This document shows positions 5,316-13,298 of a DNA stretch of 21,197 bases, in pieces. The first letter of the stretch is position 1; each line of letters starts with the position of its first letter. Source of the stretch: an uncultured Capnocytophaga sp. Lineage in GTDB: Bacteria > Bacteroidota > Bacteroidia > Flavobacteriales > Flavobacteriaceae. Below the pieces are notes generated by a model. The model ran no database searches. It had not been told where the DNA came from and worked only from the letters and a program-made list of their open reading frames with translations. The position numbers and the translations under genes were made by a program. The stretch covers positions 1 through 21,197 of the forward strand of contig NZ_CALHGG010000021.1 of assembly GCF_938029845.1 (NCBI RefSeq). The letters run 5' to 3'.

Positions 5316-7667
5316 ATGATGTATTTCTCTTTCAGAAGTTTTTGGTTTTGTGTGTTTTATCTCTGTGTAGGGGTGCTTTATGCCCAGCAAGTAGCTACCG
5401 TAAAGGGGCGTATCACCGCAGGCAAAGAGCCTGTAGTGGGGGCAGTGGTGCAACTTAAGGAGCTTAAAAAGTATGCAGTGGCCGATGGACAAGGGAGTTT
5501 TTCTCTGTCAGTACCTTATAGAAAAGCGCCTTATACGTTCTCTATAGAGTCCATGGGGTATAAGACACAAGAGCAAACCCTCATCGTGGCACAACCTGTG
5601 GTGGAGCTCAATGTGGCTATGGAGGAAGAGATTACCGCTCTTATAGGCATTACGGTGGAGGCTATCACCCCCATCAAGCAGGTAGAGAAGAGTGTCTATA
5701 ATGTAGCTGCTATAGATGCCACCAAGCTCACACACCTCAATAGCAATGCCGCCGATATGCTCGCCAAAGCCTCTGGGGTAAAGGTACGCGAAATGGGTGG
5801 TGTGGGAGCTGAGAGCCAAATTAACCTCAATGGTTTTACAGGTCAGCATGTACGTACTTTTGTAGATGGGGTGCCTATCAGTAGGGCTTCTTCTTTTCAA
5901 ATAGGTAATATCCCTACAGAACTGATTGACCGTATTGAGATCTATAAAGGGGTTGTGCCTGTTACCTTTGGTTCTGATGCCTTGGGAGGGGCGGTGAATA
6001 TCGTTACTAGGCGCAGCAATGCTCAGTATGCTAACCTAAGTTATACCTTTGGTTCTTTCAATACCCATAAGAGCACGCTCAATGTAGGGGCACCACTGAC
6101 CGATAATATAGGGATAGAACTTAATGCTTATCAGAACTATTCCGATAATAGCTATAAGGTGCTTACCCACTACTTAGACCTGACAAAGGGGATTTACTCC
6201 AAGGATAGGCAGTGGTTCAAGCGCTTCCATGACCGTTATCACAATGAGGTGATCATCGGAAAGGTGAATATTTTCAAAGAGCCTTGGGCAGATAAGCTCT
6301 CTTTCTCCCTGAACTATAACCAAGAGTACAAACAGATACAGAATGCCAATCTCATGCAGATTGTCTTTGGGGGTAAGTACCAAACCTCCTATACCTATAG
6401 TACAGGGATAGAGTACGAAAAGAAAAACTTGCTGGAAGGGCTGAGTCTCTCCGTTACAGGGCGTTATGACCTAACAACCACCAATGTTGTAGATGAAGAA
6501 AATCGTATATATAGCTGGGACGGCTCTTACAGAATCAAGCCAACTAAAGGGGAGGCTATGTATCAGAATACAGTCTTTGAAGGCAAGACAGCCTACGTGG
6601 CAGCACACTTGGATTATTGGCTAAGCGAAAAGCACTTCTTGCAGCTTACGCATACTTTTAGCCACTATTATAGACTGACCAAGAGCCAGCTTTTTACGCC
6701 ATTCTCTTCCGATGCTGATTTTATGGATCGTATCAACCAGAAGAATATCACAGGCCTCTCGTACAAATATGTGCCGAATGACCAGTGGACGGTCTTAGCC
6801 TTCGGTAAATATTATGCAGCTAAAGTAACAGGCCCTGCAGTGGTGAGTGGCCACGGCTATTTGTCCGTTTATGAAAATCATACTGAGCGTACCGATGCCT
6901 TGGGGGCAGGGATAGGTTCTTCTTATGAGTTCTCTAAGGAACTGCTGGCTAAGCTCTCTTATGAAAAGAGTTACCGCTTGCCCAACGACCGAGAACTTTT
7001 CGGAGATGGTGACTTAGAGATAGGAGCCAACCAGTTGCGCCCTGAGCAGAGCAATAATCTCAACGTGAATCTCTCTTGGCAACCCGAAACTAATGGTCAT
7101 GCCCTCTTAGCAGAAGGAGGCTTTGCCCTGCGCTATATTCAGGACTATATCATTCGCAATGTAGCCAGCACAGGAGCAGCCACGAGCAAGAACCATGGCA
7201 AGGTACTCACCTTGGGCGGTGATTTCACCCTGCGCTATTTCTATCAGAAAACCTTTTCTGTAGGGGGAAATCTCTCTTATATGGATATGCGCAACCGCGA
7301 GCGCAAAAATACCAACGGAGCCAATTCGCTAACCTATGGGGATCGAGTGCCTAACATGCCTTACCTCTTTGGTAGTGCCGATGCTACCTATACTTTCGAT
7401 AGCTTACTCACTCAGGACGATGGGCTTACCTTGGGCTACAATTTGGCTTATACTCATGAGTTTTTCCTCTCTTGGCAGAGTGAAGGAGCAAAAATCACTG
7501 TACCCACACAGCTCTCCCACGATCTAAGCCTTACCTATACAGCCCCAAGGAATAAGTACACCCTCTCGGCCGAGGTCAAGAACTTTACCGATGCACTGCT
7601 ATATGACAACTATAGTTTGCAAAAAGCAGGTAGAGCCTTTTATGTCAAAGCCTCATATAGATTTTAG
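5316..7667 (+). CDS. TonB-dependent outer membrane receptor, probable siderophore uptake (XusA-like)
   Basis: This is a 783-aa outer-membrane active transporter. Residues 1-23 are a signal peptide (LYA before QQ). Residues about 27-102 form a CarboxypepD_reg-like Ig domain (VKGRITAGKEPVVGAVVQLK, then FSIESMGYK), common in Bacteroidota receptors. Residues about 118-232 are the plug (QINLNGFTGQHVRTFVDGVP, then IDRIEIYKGVVPVTFGSDA and GGAVNIVTR). The rest is a 22-strand-type barrel ending in Phe (FYVKASYRF). The length fits siderophore/vitamin-type receptors rather than the roughly 1000-aa SusC type. No promoter lies between it and the next gene (81 bp gap), and a DUF4374 lipoprotein and an esterase follow, so ferric siderophore import is the best guess. 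The substrate itself cannot be read from the sequence. Confidence 0.9.
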   Translation: MMYFSFRSFWFCVFYLCVGVLYAQQVATVKGRITAGKEPVVGAVVQLKELKKYAVADGQGSFSLSVPYRKAPYTFSIESMGYKTQEQTLIVAQPVVELNVAMEEEITALIGITVEAITPIKQVEKSVYNVAAIDATKLTHLNSNAADMLAKASGVKVREMGGVGAESQINLNGFTGQHVRTFVDGVPISRASSFQIGNIPTELIDRIEIYKGVVPVTFGSDALGGAVNIVTRRSNAQYANLSYTFGSFNTHKSTLNVGAPLTDNIGIELNAYQNYSDNSYKVLTHYLDLTKGIYSKDRQWFKRFHDRYHNEVIIGKVNIFKEPWADKLSFSLNYNQEYKQIQNANLMQIVFGGKYQTSYTYSTGIEYEKKNLLEGLSLSVTGRYDLTTTNVVDEENRIYSWDGSYRIKPTKGEAMYQNTVFEGKTAYVAAHLDYWLSEKHFLQLTHTFSHYYRLTKSQLFTPFSSDADFMDRINQKNITGLSYKYVPNDQWTVLAFGKYYAAKVTGPAVVSGHGYLSVYENHTERTDALGAGIGSSYEFSKELLAKLSYEKSYRLPNDRELFGDGDLEIGANQLRPEQSNNLNVNLSWQPETNGHALLAEGGFALRYIQDYIIRNVASTGAATSKNHGKVLTLGGDFTLRYFYQKTFSVGGNLSYMDMRNRERKNTNGANSLTYGDRVPNMPYLFGSADATYTFDSLLTQDDGLTLGYNLAYTHEFFLSWQSEGAKITVPTQLSHDLSLTYTAPRNKYTLSAEVKNFTDALLYDNYSLQKAGRAFYVKASYRF

Positions 7668-7669
7668 TA

Positions 7670-7695
7670 AGGGCGAATTATAATTAGGGCGAATT
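7670..7695 (+). repeat. Short direct repeat in the TonB receptor-lipoprotein spacer
   Basis: AGGGCGAATT occurs at 7670-7679 (first base A of the stop-adjacent run) and again at 7686-7695, a 16-bp period, followed by a related GCAATTTGC. It starts just after the receptor stop. No -7 box is present in this spacer, so it probably lies inside the operon transcript. Confidence 0.5.
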
Positions 7696-7748
7696 GCAAT
7701 TTGCTCCTACTAACCACTCAAAACTGAAAATTCAAAACTATTTATATT

Positions 7749-9095
7749 ATGTATATTAATTTTCAAACTATTAAAAAAGGGTTGTTCCTCACAGTAGTAG
7801 GAACAGCGACTTTGGTATCATGCTCCAAGAGTGATGATAACAATAATGGAGGGGGTAATAATACCAATCCCCAAGCAGAAGCCAATCGCTTCTTTATTGA
7901 TGCAGGAGGAGCAGGAAACAAAGCCCGTTATGTACTCCTTGCTGATGATGTGACTAAAGGAGAAGTACCTTTGAAGTCTAACAAATTACAGTTAAAACCA
8001 GCTAATGGATATTTTTGGTTGTTTAATAAGAATATCGCAGCAGGTCTCTCTTATGAATTCAAAGGAGCAGGTATAGGTGTTTCCTATGCGCGTAATGCAA
8101 AGGGAGAAGTAAGTCCTATCAATGATTTTGAGGTAAATGAGCGAGCTACTACCTTCGGCTTCTTTAATAATTACTATGTAACAGCTGTAAGTGGGCAGGC
8201 TTTCGAAGGGAAAAATGATGGAGCTACTTTTATCTTCCGTAATACTTCTGACTTTGCGGAGGCTTCTCGCAAAACCATTCATACCAATAAGTTCTTAGGG
8301 AACAATATGAATAATACTGAGATCGTATCTTTCGCGGGTATTTTGGACAATGGCAATGGGGAGTTCCTAACAGGTATGCTTGTTTCTGAATACAAAGATG
8401 TACAGCCAGGACAGGGCTCCAGTACAGGCTATATGGAAAATACCGATGTGGTATATGTAGGAGTACTTGATAAGGATTTGAAACTTAAGCGCTACTACAA
8501 GAGTGATAAGCTCAGCTACTCAGCGGGTCGTTTCAAGAGCCAATACCTTTTGGAAATGGGCAAGGTAGCCAATGGAGATGTGTATGTGTTCTCAGGAGCT
8601 ATTGCTAAGAATCCAGCACCTGCCAAAGCACCAGCTAAAGCAGATAAGGCTACCACTAAGCCCGCAGGAGCTTTGCGTATCAAGGCAGGAGCTACAACTT
8701 TTGATGATAGCTATTTCTTTGATATCTCTGCCGTATCTAACAACGGCCTTTTCCGCCGTGTATGGCATATAACTGATAACAAATTTCTTGTAGAGTTCTT
8801 CAATGATGCTACTAAGGCCAATCTCCGCTCTTTGGATGTATATCACTATGCGATTGTGGATGTAGAAGCTAAGACACTCAATTGGGTAGCTGGTCTTCCT
8901 GAACCTGCCAAATGTACCAATATTGTAACTAATCCTATTACCCCAGCGATCTATGGCGGTAAGGTATATCTCCCAGTGAACGAACAAGGTACCGACCCTG
9001 CTATCTATATCATAGACCCTGCTACCAATGCCGCTACTAAGGGCTTAGTAGTGAAAGGAGCTACTGTAATCAATGCTATAGGACGTTTTGAATAA
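7749..9095 (+). CDS. DUF4374-family surface lipoprotein (XusB-like, siderophore-binding candidate)
   Basis: The product is a 448-aa lipoprotein with lipobox TLVSC (Cys25), followed by SKSDDNNNGGG, an acidic start compatible with surface export in Capnocytophaga. The mature part resembles DUF4374 proteins, predicted beta-propellers: RYVLLADDVTKGEV (60-73), YFWLFNKN (88-95), AGIGVSYARNAKGEV (107-121) and ERATTFGFFNNYYVTAVSG (131-149) follow the family pattern. In Bacteroides the DUF4374 protein XusB binds xenosiderophores and works with the receptor XusA. Residues about 288-307 are an Ala/Pro/Lys-rich linker (PAPAKAPAKADKATTKPAG) with a near-perfect 12-bp DNA repeat at 8619-8642, an odd insertion within a propeller. 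The gene is between the TonB receptor and an esterase in the same operon. Family assignment is by pattern only. Confidence 0.75.
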   Translation: MYINFQTIKKGLFLTVVGTATLVSCSKSDDNNNGGGNNTNPQAEANRFFIDAGGAGNKARYVLLADDVTKGEVPLKSNKLQLKPANGYFWLFNKNIAAGLSYEFKGAGIGVSYARNAKGEVSPINDFEVNERATTFGFFNNYYVTAVSGQAFEGKNDGATFIFRNTSDFAEASRKTIHTNKFLGNNMNNTEIVSFAGILDNGNGEFLTGMLVSEYKDVQPGQGSSTGYMENTDVVYVGVLDKDLKLKRYYKSDKLSYSAGRFKSQYLLEMGKVANGDVYVFSGAIAKNPAPAKAPAKADKATTKPAGALRIKAGATTFDDSYFFDISAVSNNGLFRRVWHITDNKFLVEFFNDATKANLRSLDVYHYAIVDVEAKTLNWVAGLPEPAKCTNIVTNPITPAIYGGKVYLPVNEQGTDPAIYIIDPATNAATKGLVVKGATVINAIGRFE

Positions 9096-9096
9096 T

Positions 9097-10074
9097 ATGA
9101 AACATATCATCTGTCTATTTTTCCTATCCGTGTGTAGCACTTGGGCACAGACAGCTATTTGTATAGGGGAGCGTTTTACGCTCCCTTCTACCATTATGGG
9201 AGGGGAGCGCACCATAGACCTCTACCTGCCCCCTTCCTATAATGATAGCTCCCTTACCCCCACGGATTACCCAGTGGTCTATTTGCTCGATGCGCAAACT
9301 AACTTCAATTATTTCACTACCCTTATGGAGAAGCTCACCCAAGGGATTCCCAACATACCAGAAATGATTGTTGTAGGAATAGAAAGTGTGGAAAGGGATA
9401 GTGATTTTACCACCGAAAACGATCGATTTTGGCAGTTTGTTAGGGAAGAGGTAAAACCCTTTGTGGAGAGTAAGTATCGCTGTAAGGACTTTCGTATAGC
9501 GGTAGGGCACTCCCTTAGTGGTCTCTCAGTGGTGGGCGCCTTGGTAAAGCATACGGATTTGTTCAATGCCTATATCGTACATGACCCCAGCCTATGGTGG
9601 GGATCGGGTTATGGTATGAAGCTGCTTGAACAAAGCAAAGAAAAAGACTTCCAAAACCGCTTGCTTTATATCACCCATACAGGCTATAAAATACGTCATA
9701 ATGGTCGTAGTGAACATGTGGCTACCTTTGACAAGTTAAAGGCGATGTTACAAGCCAATACTTTTAAAAATCTACAATGGAAAATTTCTCAGTATTCTAA
9801 GGAAAATCACGGTACTATACAGCTTATTGGTAATATAGATATGTTCAGAGCACTCTTTGCCGAGATGTTCATTGACCGCAATGATATAGAGGAAAACCCT
9901 CAAGTAATAACTGAGAGATATAGAGCACTTTCCGAAAGACTACACTATACCTTTACCCCTTCTGAACGTTATCTGAAGAATACTATCAAGTGGTTACAAC
10001 GCAATGGAAAGCAGCCCCAAGCCAAAGAAGTGGAAGCATTGTTAATAAATTTCAAAGAAAAGAATAAATTATAG
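9097..10074 (+). CDS. Exported esterase D/IroE/Fes-like alpha/beta hydrolase
   Basis: The 325-aa hydrolase has a signal peptide (residues 1-18, ending TWAQ) and a PF00756-type esterase domain. Visible landmarks are RTIDLYLPPSY (38-48), YPVVYLLDA (58-66), the nucleophile elbow GHSLSGL with Ser139, the LWWGS motif near 166-170 and a probable catalytic His238 in KENHGTI. This family includes IroE and other enterobactin-ester hydrolases, as well as general acyl esterases. The C-terminal tail (about 255-325) is helical and charged. The ATG at 9097 begins one base after the TAA of the lipoprotein (TAATATG), indicating translational coupling; an in-frame TTG at 9088 is less likely. A periplasmic enzyme that opens ester bonds of an imported siderophore fits the operon. 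Activity on other esters is possible. Confidence 0.82.
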   Translation: MKHIICLFFLSVCSTWAQTAICIGERFTLPSTIMGGERTIDLYLPPSYNDSSLTPTDYPVVYLLDAQTNFNYFTTLMEKLTQGIPNIPEMIVVGIESVERDSDFTTENDRFWQFVREEVKPFVESKYRCKDFRIAVGHSLSGLSVVGALVKHTDLFNAYIVHDPSLWWGSGYGMKLLEQSKEKDFQNRLLYITHTGYKIRHNGRSEHVATFDKLKAMLQANTFKNLQWKISQYSKENHGTIQLIGNIDMFRALFAEMFIDRNDIEENPQVITERYRALSERLHYTFTPSERYLKNTIKWLQRNGKQPQAKEVEALLINFKEKNKL

Positions 10075-10207
10075 TTGAAATGATTTAAGTGATTGATTAT
10101 CATAAAAATACGATTGAATTGAGAGGTGTATATATACAATTATGGTATAAATAAAGAACCAGTTGATAAGTTTTTATAAAAAAAAGGTAAAAAAAGAACA
10201 TTTTTTA

Positions 10208-10237
10208 TTTGTTTCTAAAAATATTTTTATATCTTTG
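10208..10237 (+). promoter_or_regulatory. Promoter of the PAS-domain gene (-33 TTTG, -7 TATCTTTG)
   Basis: TTTG at 10208-10211 and TATCTTTG at 10230-10237 are separated by 18 bp, the best complete -33/-7 pair in the window, 22 bp before the ATG. The rest of 10075-10207 is AT-rich with a 12-bp palindrome TGTATATATACA at 10127-10138 and no gene. Confidence 0.75.
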
Positions 10238-10259
10238 CGCCGAATAAACAGTTAGACTT

Positions 10260-10775
10260 ATGAGTACACCAGTAAATAAGGAGGTCGCTTGGGATAAAAC
10301 CAAGACCATTATGAGTAAAACCGATGCAAAAGGGGTTATAGAGTATGTAAATCAGGTATTTATGGATGTGGCTGGATATAACGAAAGTGAGCTAATAGGA
10401 AAGCCTCACAACGTAATTCGTCACCCTGATATGCCTAAAACAATCTTCAAAATCCTTTGGGATAATATCCAAAAAGGAATTAACTTCCATGCAATTGTTA
10501 AAAATCTTGCCAAATCAGGTGAATATTATTGGGTAATTACCGATTTTGATATTATCCGTGACCCAAGCGGGCAGATTATTAATTACATGGGTAGAAGAAC
10601 CTCTGTACCTGCTCAGACTATAGAAAAATACATAGCTCCTTTGTACCAAAAGATATTGCAAGTAGAACAAGCTGGCGGTGTTGAGGCTGGAGAGCAGTAC
10701 TTCCAACAATTCCTTAAAGAACAAGGAAAGGACTATCTTACTTATATAGAGGATGTGATATTGGAATTTAAATAA
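10260..10775 (+). CDS. Stand-alone Aer-type PAS domain protein
   Basis: The 171-aa soluble protein has a PAS domain at about 12-118 of the redox-sensing Aer type: GVIEYVNQVFMDVAGY, then ELIGKPHNVIRHPDMPK (44-60) with Arg54-His55-Pro56-Asp57, and SGEYYWVITDFD (86-97). In Aer this region binds FAD. A C-terminal helical tail of about 50 residues (120-171) could dimerise or contact a partner. There is no transmembrane segment, kinase, HAMP, methyl-accepting, GGDEF or DNA-binding domain, so the output is unknown. It has its own promoter and lies directly upstream of the gliding/secretion operon on the same strand. A role in tuning motility to oxygen or redox state is attractive but is inference from position alone. 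Confidence 0.85.
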   Translation: MSTPVNKEVAWDKTKTIMSKTDAKGVIEYVNQVFMDVAGYNESELIGKPHNVIRHPDMPKTIFKILWDNIQKGINFHAIVKNLAKSGEYYWVITDFDIIRDPSGQIINYMGRRTSVPAQTIEKYIAPLYQKILQVEQAGGVEAGEQYFQQFLKEQGKDYLTYIEDVILEFK

Positions 10776-11079
10776 AGACACTCTGTAAAACTAAATCGTG
10801 AAGAATTAAACAACAAAAGGGGGAGTCCATGTGTAATGATTTTCAAGGGACGACACTATTTTTAAAAGGAGTTGATTTTTCAGAAAGGTTTGCAAAAAAG
10901 GATTTTAGAATTTACAAAGGAATTGTTAATAACTTTTTTCTGAGATATAAAGTCTTAGATATAATGTAACACACACTTAATCAGTGTGTAACATTTTGCT
11001 TTCTGAAAAATCGTACAAAGAATCTTTAAAAATAGGGGAGTCTTTAGAAAAAAAGTAGTGTAAGATGAATAAAAATGAC
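10776..11079. repeat. 337-bp spacer before gldK with nested inverted repeats
   Basis: No gene is seen between the PAS gene and gldK. A 14-bp perfect inverted repeat, GATTTTTCAGAAAG at 10874-10887 and its complement at 10999-11012, encloses 111 bp. Allowing a 4-base bulge, a further GCAAAA pairs inward. Within it ACACACT-TAATC-AGTGTGT (10971-10989) is a 7-bp hairpin flanked by direct TGTAACA copies at 10965 and 10987. The block lies upstream of the gldK -7 box. It could be a regulatory site, the structured 3' end of the PAS transcript, or an unannotated RNA. Confidence 0.55.
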
Positions 11080-11087
11080 TACATTTG
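11080..11087 (+). promoter_or_regulatory. -7 promoter element of the gldKLMN operon
   Basis: TACATTTG matches TANNTTTG, 25 bp before the gldK ATG. No standard -33 TTG is at the expected spacing, so upstream activation is possible. Confidence 0.65.
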
Positions 11088-11112
11088 CCTCCCTGAAATA
11101 ATATTGTAGATT

Positions 11113-12498
11113 ATGATATTGAAACTAAAAAAAGTAGCACTTGTTGTAATAGGTTATCTGATGGTTTCCTGTGGAGCTGGTAATGACCAAGGGGAACTTA
11201 CAGGTGTAAAGGGTGGACAATGGAAGCAACCCAAGCCCTATGGAATGACACTTGTTCCAGGTGGTGCTTTCGTTATGGGTAGCTCTGACTATGATAAAGC
11301 ACATACCGAGGACGCTACAACCAAGACGGTAACCGTGAGCCCTTTTTATATGGATGATACCGAAATTACCAACGGAGAGTATCGTCAGTTTGTCAATTGG
11401 GTGCGTGACTCTATCGTACGTCGTAAGTTAGCTATTATGGCCGAAGAAAGTGGACAAGCCACTGGCGGCGAAGGTATCGGAAAGTATGCTTTCTTGGATA
11501 CTGATCAGGAAAAGCTAAGTGCTTACGATAAGTATATGTATGAGAATTACGGAGACAAGGACAATCCTGAAAAACGTAAAATCAACAGAAAGGTGAAACT
11601 TATATGGGATAAGCAAAAATACCCAGATGAGCACTATGTTGAGGTGATGGACTCCATGTACGTACCTATCGAGGAGACTTATAACGGACGTCGTCCCTTG
11701 GCTGTAGAGAAACTTGTCTTCAAATACCAATGGATGGATATAGAAGCTGCAGCTCGTTCTCACAAAAAAGGTCGTAAGGACTTTATCAAAGAGGAAATCG
11801 TAAAGATATATCCTGATACTACTGTATGGATTAAGGACTTTAACTACTCTTACAATGAGCCTATGCACAATGACTACTTCTGGCACTATGCTTATAGTGA
11901 ATATCCTGTAGTAGGAGTTACTTGGAGACAAGCAAAAGCGTTCTGTGAGTGGCGTACCCTTTATAAGAACTCTTTCCAAAAAGCAAAAAAGAGAAAAGAC
12001 GTGAATGCATTCCGTCTTCCTACCGAAGCTGAATGGGAGTTTGCGGCACGTGGTGGCTTGGAAGCTGCTACATATCCTTGGGGAGGTCCTTATACTGTGG
12101 ATAGCAAAGCCTGTTTCATGGCCAACTTCAAGCCTTCACGTGGAGACTATGCAGCCGATAATGCACTTTATACAGTAGAAGCAAAATCATATCACCCTAA
12201 TGGGTACAACCTCTACAATATGGCAGGGAATGTATCAGAATGGACAAATACGTCTTATGATTCTAACTCATATGAATATATGTCCTCTATGAACCCTAAC
12301 GTAAATGATCAACAAAACAAACGTAAAGTAATCCGAGGTGGTTCTTGGAAAGACGTAGCTTTCTATACTCAAGTGGCTACTCGTGATTATGAATACCAAG
12401 ACTCTGCACGTAGCTATATAGGCTTCCGTACAGTACAAAGTTTCATGGGTGTACAGAGAGTTAACTCTAAGAAAGGTAACCTCACTAACCAAAGATAA
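11113..12498 (+). CDS. gldK: Gliding motility / type IX secretion lipoprotein GldK
   Basis: GldK (PorK in Porphyromonas) forms, with GldN, the large periplasmic ring of the type IX secretion system, anchored to the inner face of the outer membrane. The 461-aa product has a lipobox YLMVSC (Cys20). A formylglycine-generating-enzyme-like (SUMF1) fold spans about residues 42-445: GMTLVPGGAFVMGSSDYDK near 44-62, ITNGEYRQFV near 85-94, FRLPTEAEWEFAARGG, and the closing GNVSEWTN and RGGSWKD motifs. A long insertion between the second and third motifs is normal for GldK. The catalytic chemistry of the parent family is not expected here. Gene order K-L-M-N, with 59, 42 and 14 bp gaps, is diagnostic. 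Confidence 0.96.
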   Translation: MILKLKKVALVVIGYLMVSCGAGNDQGELTGVKGGQWKQPKPYGMTLVPGGAFVMGSSDYDKAHTEDATTKTVTVSPFYMDDTEITNGEYRQFVNWVRDSIVRRKLAIMAEESGQATGGEGIGKYAFLDTDQEKLSAYDKYMYENYGDKDNPEKRKINRKVKLIWDKQKYPDEHYVEVMDSMYVPIEETYNGRRPLAVEKLVFKYQWMDIEAAARSHKKGRKDFIKEEIVKIYPDTTVWIKDFNYSYNEPMHNDYFWHYAYSEYPVVGVTWRQAKAFCEWRTLYKNSFQKAKKRKDVNAFRLPTEAEWEFAARGGLEAATYPWGGPYTVDSKACFMANFKPSRGDYAADNALYTVEAKSYHPNGYNLYNMAGNVSEWTNTSYDSNSYEYMSSMNPNVNDQQNKRKVIRGGSWKDVAFYTQVATRDYEYQDSARSYIGFRTVQSFMGVQRVNSKKGNLTNQR

Positions 12499-12557
12499 TA
12501 ATTTCGAAAATTAAAAATTAATAAATAAAAGAAGTATAATTAAAAAAAAGAAAAGAA

Positions 12558-13256
12558 ATGGCAAAGTCAAAAGCATCAAAAAAAATCATGAATATGGTTT
12601 ACGGATTAGGAGCCTCTGTGGTAATTATTGGGGCCCTTTTCAAACTCCTTCACTGGGAAATAGCATTAGGTTCTATTAAGTTAGGTGGTGGGGTACTTCT
12701 CGCAACAGGTCTTATCACTGAGGCTATCATCTTCGCGATTGCAGCCTTCGAACCTGTAGATGAAGGATACCAATGGGATCGTGTATTCCCAGAATTAGCT
12801 GGTGGTGAACCAAGACAACTTAATTTTGCAGGTGGAGCTGCTCCTCAGCTAAATTACCAAAATGACCAAGAAACACAAGTTCTTAGAGAATCTCTATCTG
12901 AGAAATTGGATAACCTTCTTAAAGAAGCACACGTAGATGCTGAACTAATGAACTCTTTGGCAAAAAGTATCCGTAACTTCGAAGGAGCTGCTCGTAACAT
13001 AGGTCCTGCTGCTGATGCAGTAGCTTCTACTCAAAAATATGGTGAAGAACTTACTACAGCGGCTGTACACCTTGAAGCCTTGAACTCTCTTTACCGTATC
13101 CAACTTGAAAGAACTGAACTTCAAGTAAATGCTCAAGAAGGTATGGTAGATAACCTTAACTCATTGAACGCACAAGTTAATTCATTCAAAGAACATTTGA
13201 GATCTCTTAACACAGTATATGGTGGCATGCTCTCTGCAATGGGCGGAGCTCGATAA
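12558..13256 (+). CDS. gldL: Type IX secretion/gliding motor stator GldL
   Basis: GldL is the cytoplasmic-membrane proton-channel ring around GldM that converts proton-motive force into rotation. The 232-aa protein has two transmembrane helices near the N-terminus (about 11-31 and 39-63), and no signal peptide is expected. Conserved polar residues inside the membrane are present: Lys29 and His32 in LFKLLHWE and Glu55 in GLITEAIIFAI, which are the kinds of residues implicated in proton transfer in GldL. After PVDEGYQWDRVFPEL the rest is a mostly helical cytoplasmic domain rich in Leu/Asn/Glu coiled-coil pattern, ending at about 232, somewhat variable between species. It is encoded between gldK and gldM without a separate -7 box. 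Confidence 0.96.
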   Translation: MAKSKASKKIMNMVYGLGASVVIIGALFKLLHWEIALGSIKLGGGVLLATGLITEAIIFAIAAFEPVDEGYQWDRVFPELAGGEPRQLNFAGGAAPQLNYQNDQETQVLRESLSEKLDNLLKEAHVDAELMNSLAKSIRNFEGAARNIGPAADAVASTQKYGEELTTAAVHLEALNSLYRIQLERTELQVNAQEGMVDNLNSLNAQVNSFKEHLRSLNTVYGGMLSAMGGAR

Positions 13257-13298
13257 TCTAAAAAAGTATAATTATTTAATCATTTAACCAATTTAGAA

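Noticed and set aside
5316..9095. Possibility that the receptor and lipoprotein are a SusC/SusD polysaccharide pair
   Set aside because: The receptor is about 780 aa rather than about 1000, and the lipoprotein lacks the helical TPR-like SusD pattern. No intact glycan-degrading gene follows; the GH16-like start upstream is a broken remnant on its own promoter.
10127..10138. 12-bp palindrome TGTATATATACA before the PAS gene
   Set aside because: It is composed almost only of A/T in very AT-rich DNA and is about 70 bp from the -33 box, so chance occurrence is likely.
10965..10993. ACACACT hairpin considered as a rho-independent terminator of the PAS gene
   Set aside because: It has no following run of T (ACATTTTGC follows), and it lies about 190 bp after the stop; it is recorded instead as part of the structured spacer.
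11113..12498. Possibility that the SUMF1-fold protein is a sulfatase-modifying enzyme
   Set aside because: The lipoprotein signal, the GldK-type insertion and the following gldL-gldM-gldN genes make it GldK; no sulfatase is nearby.
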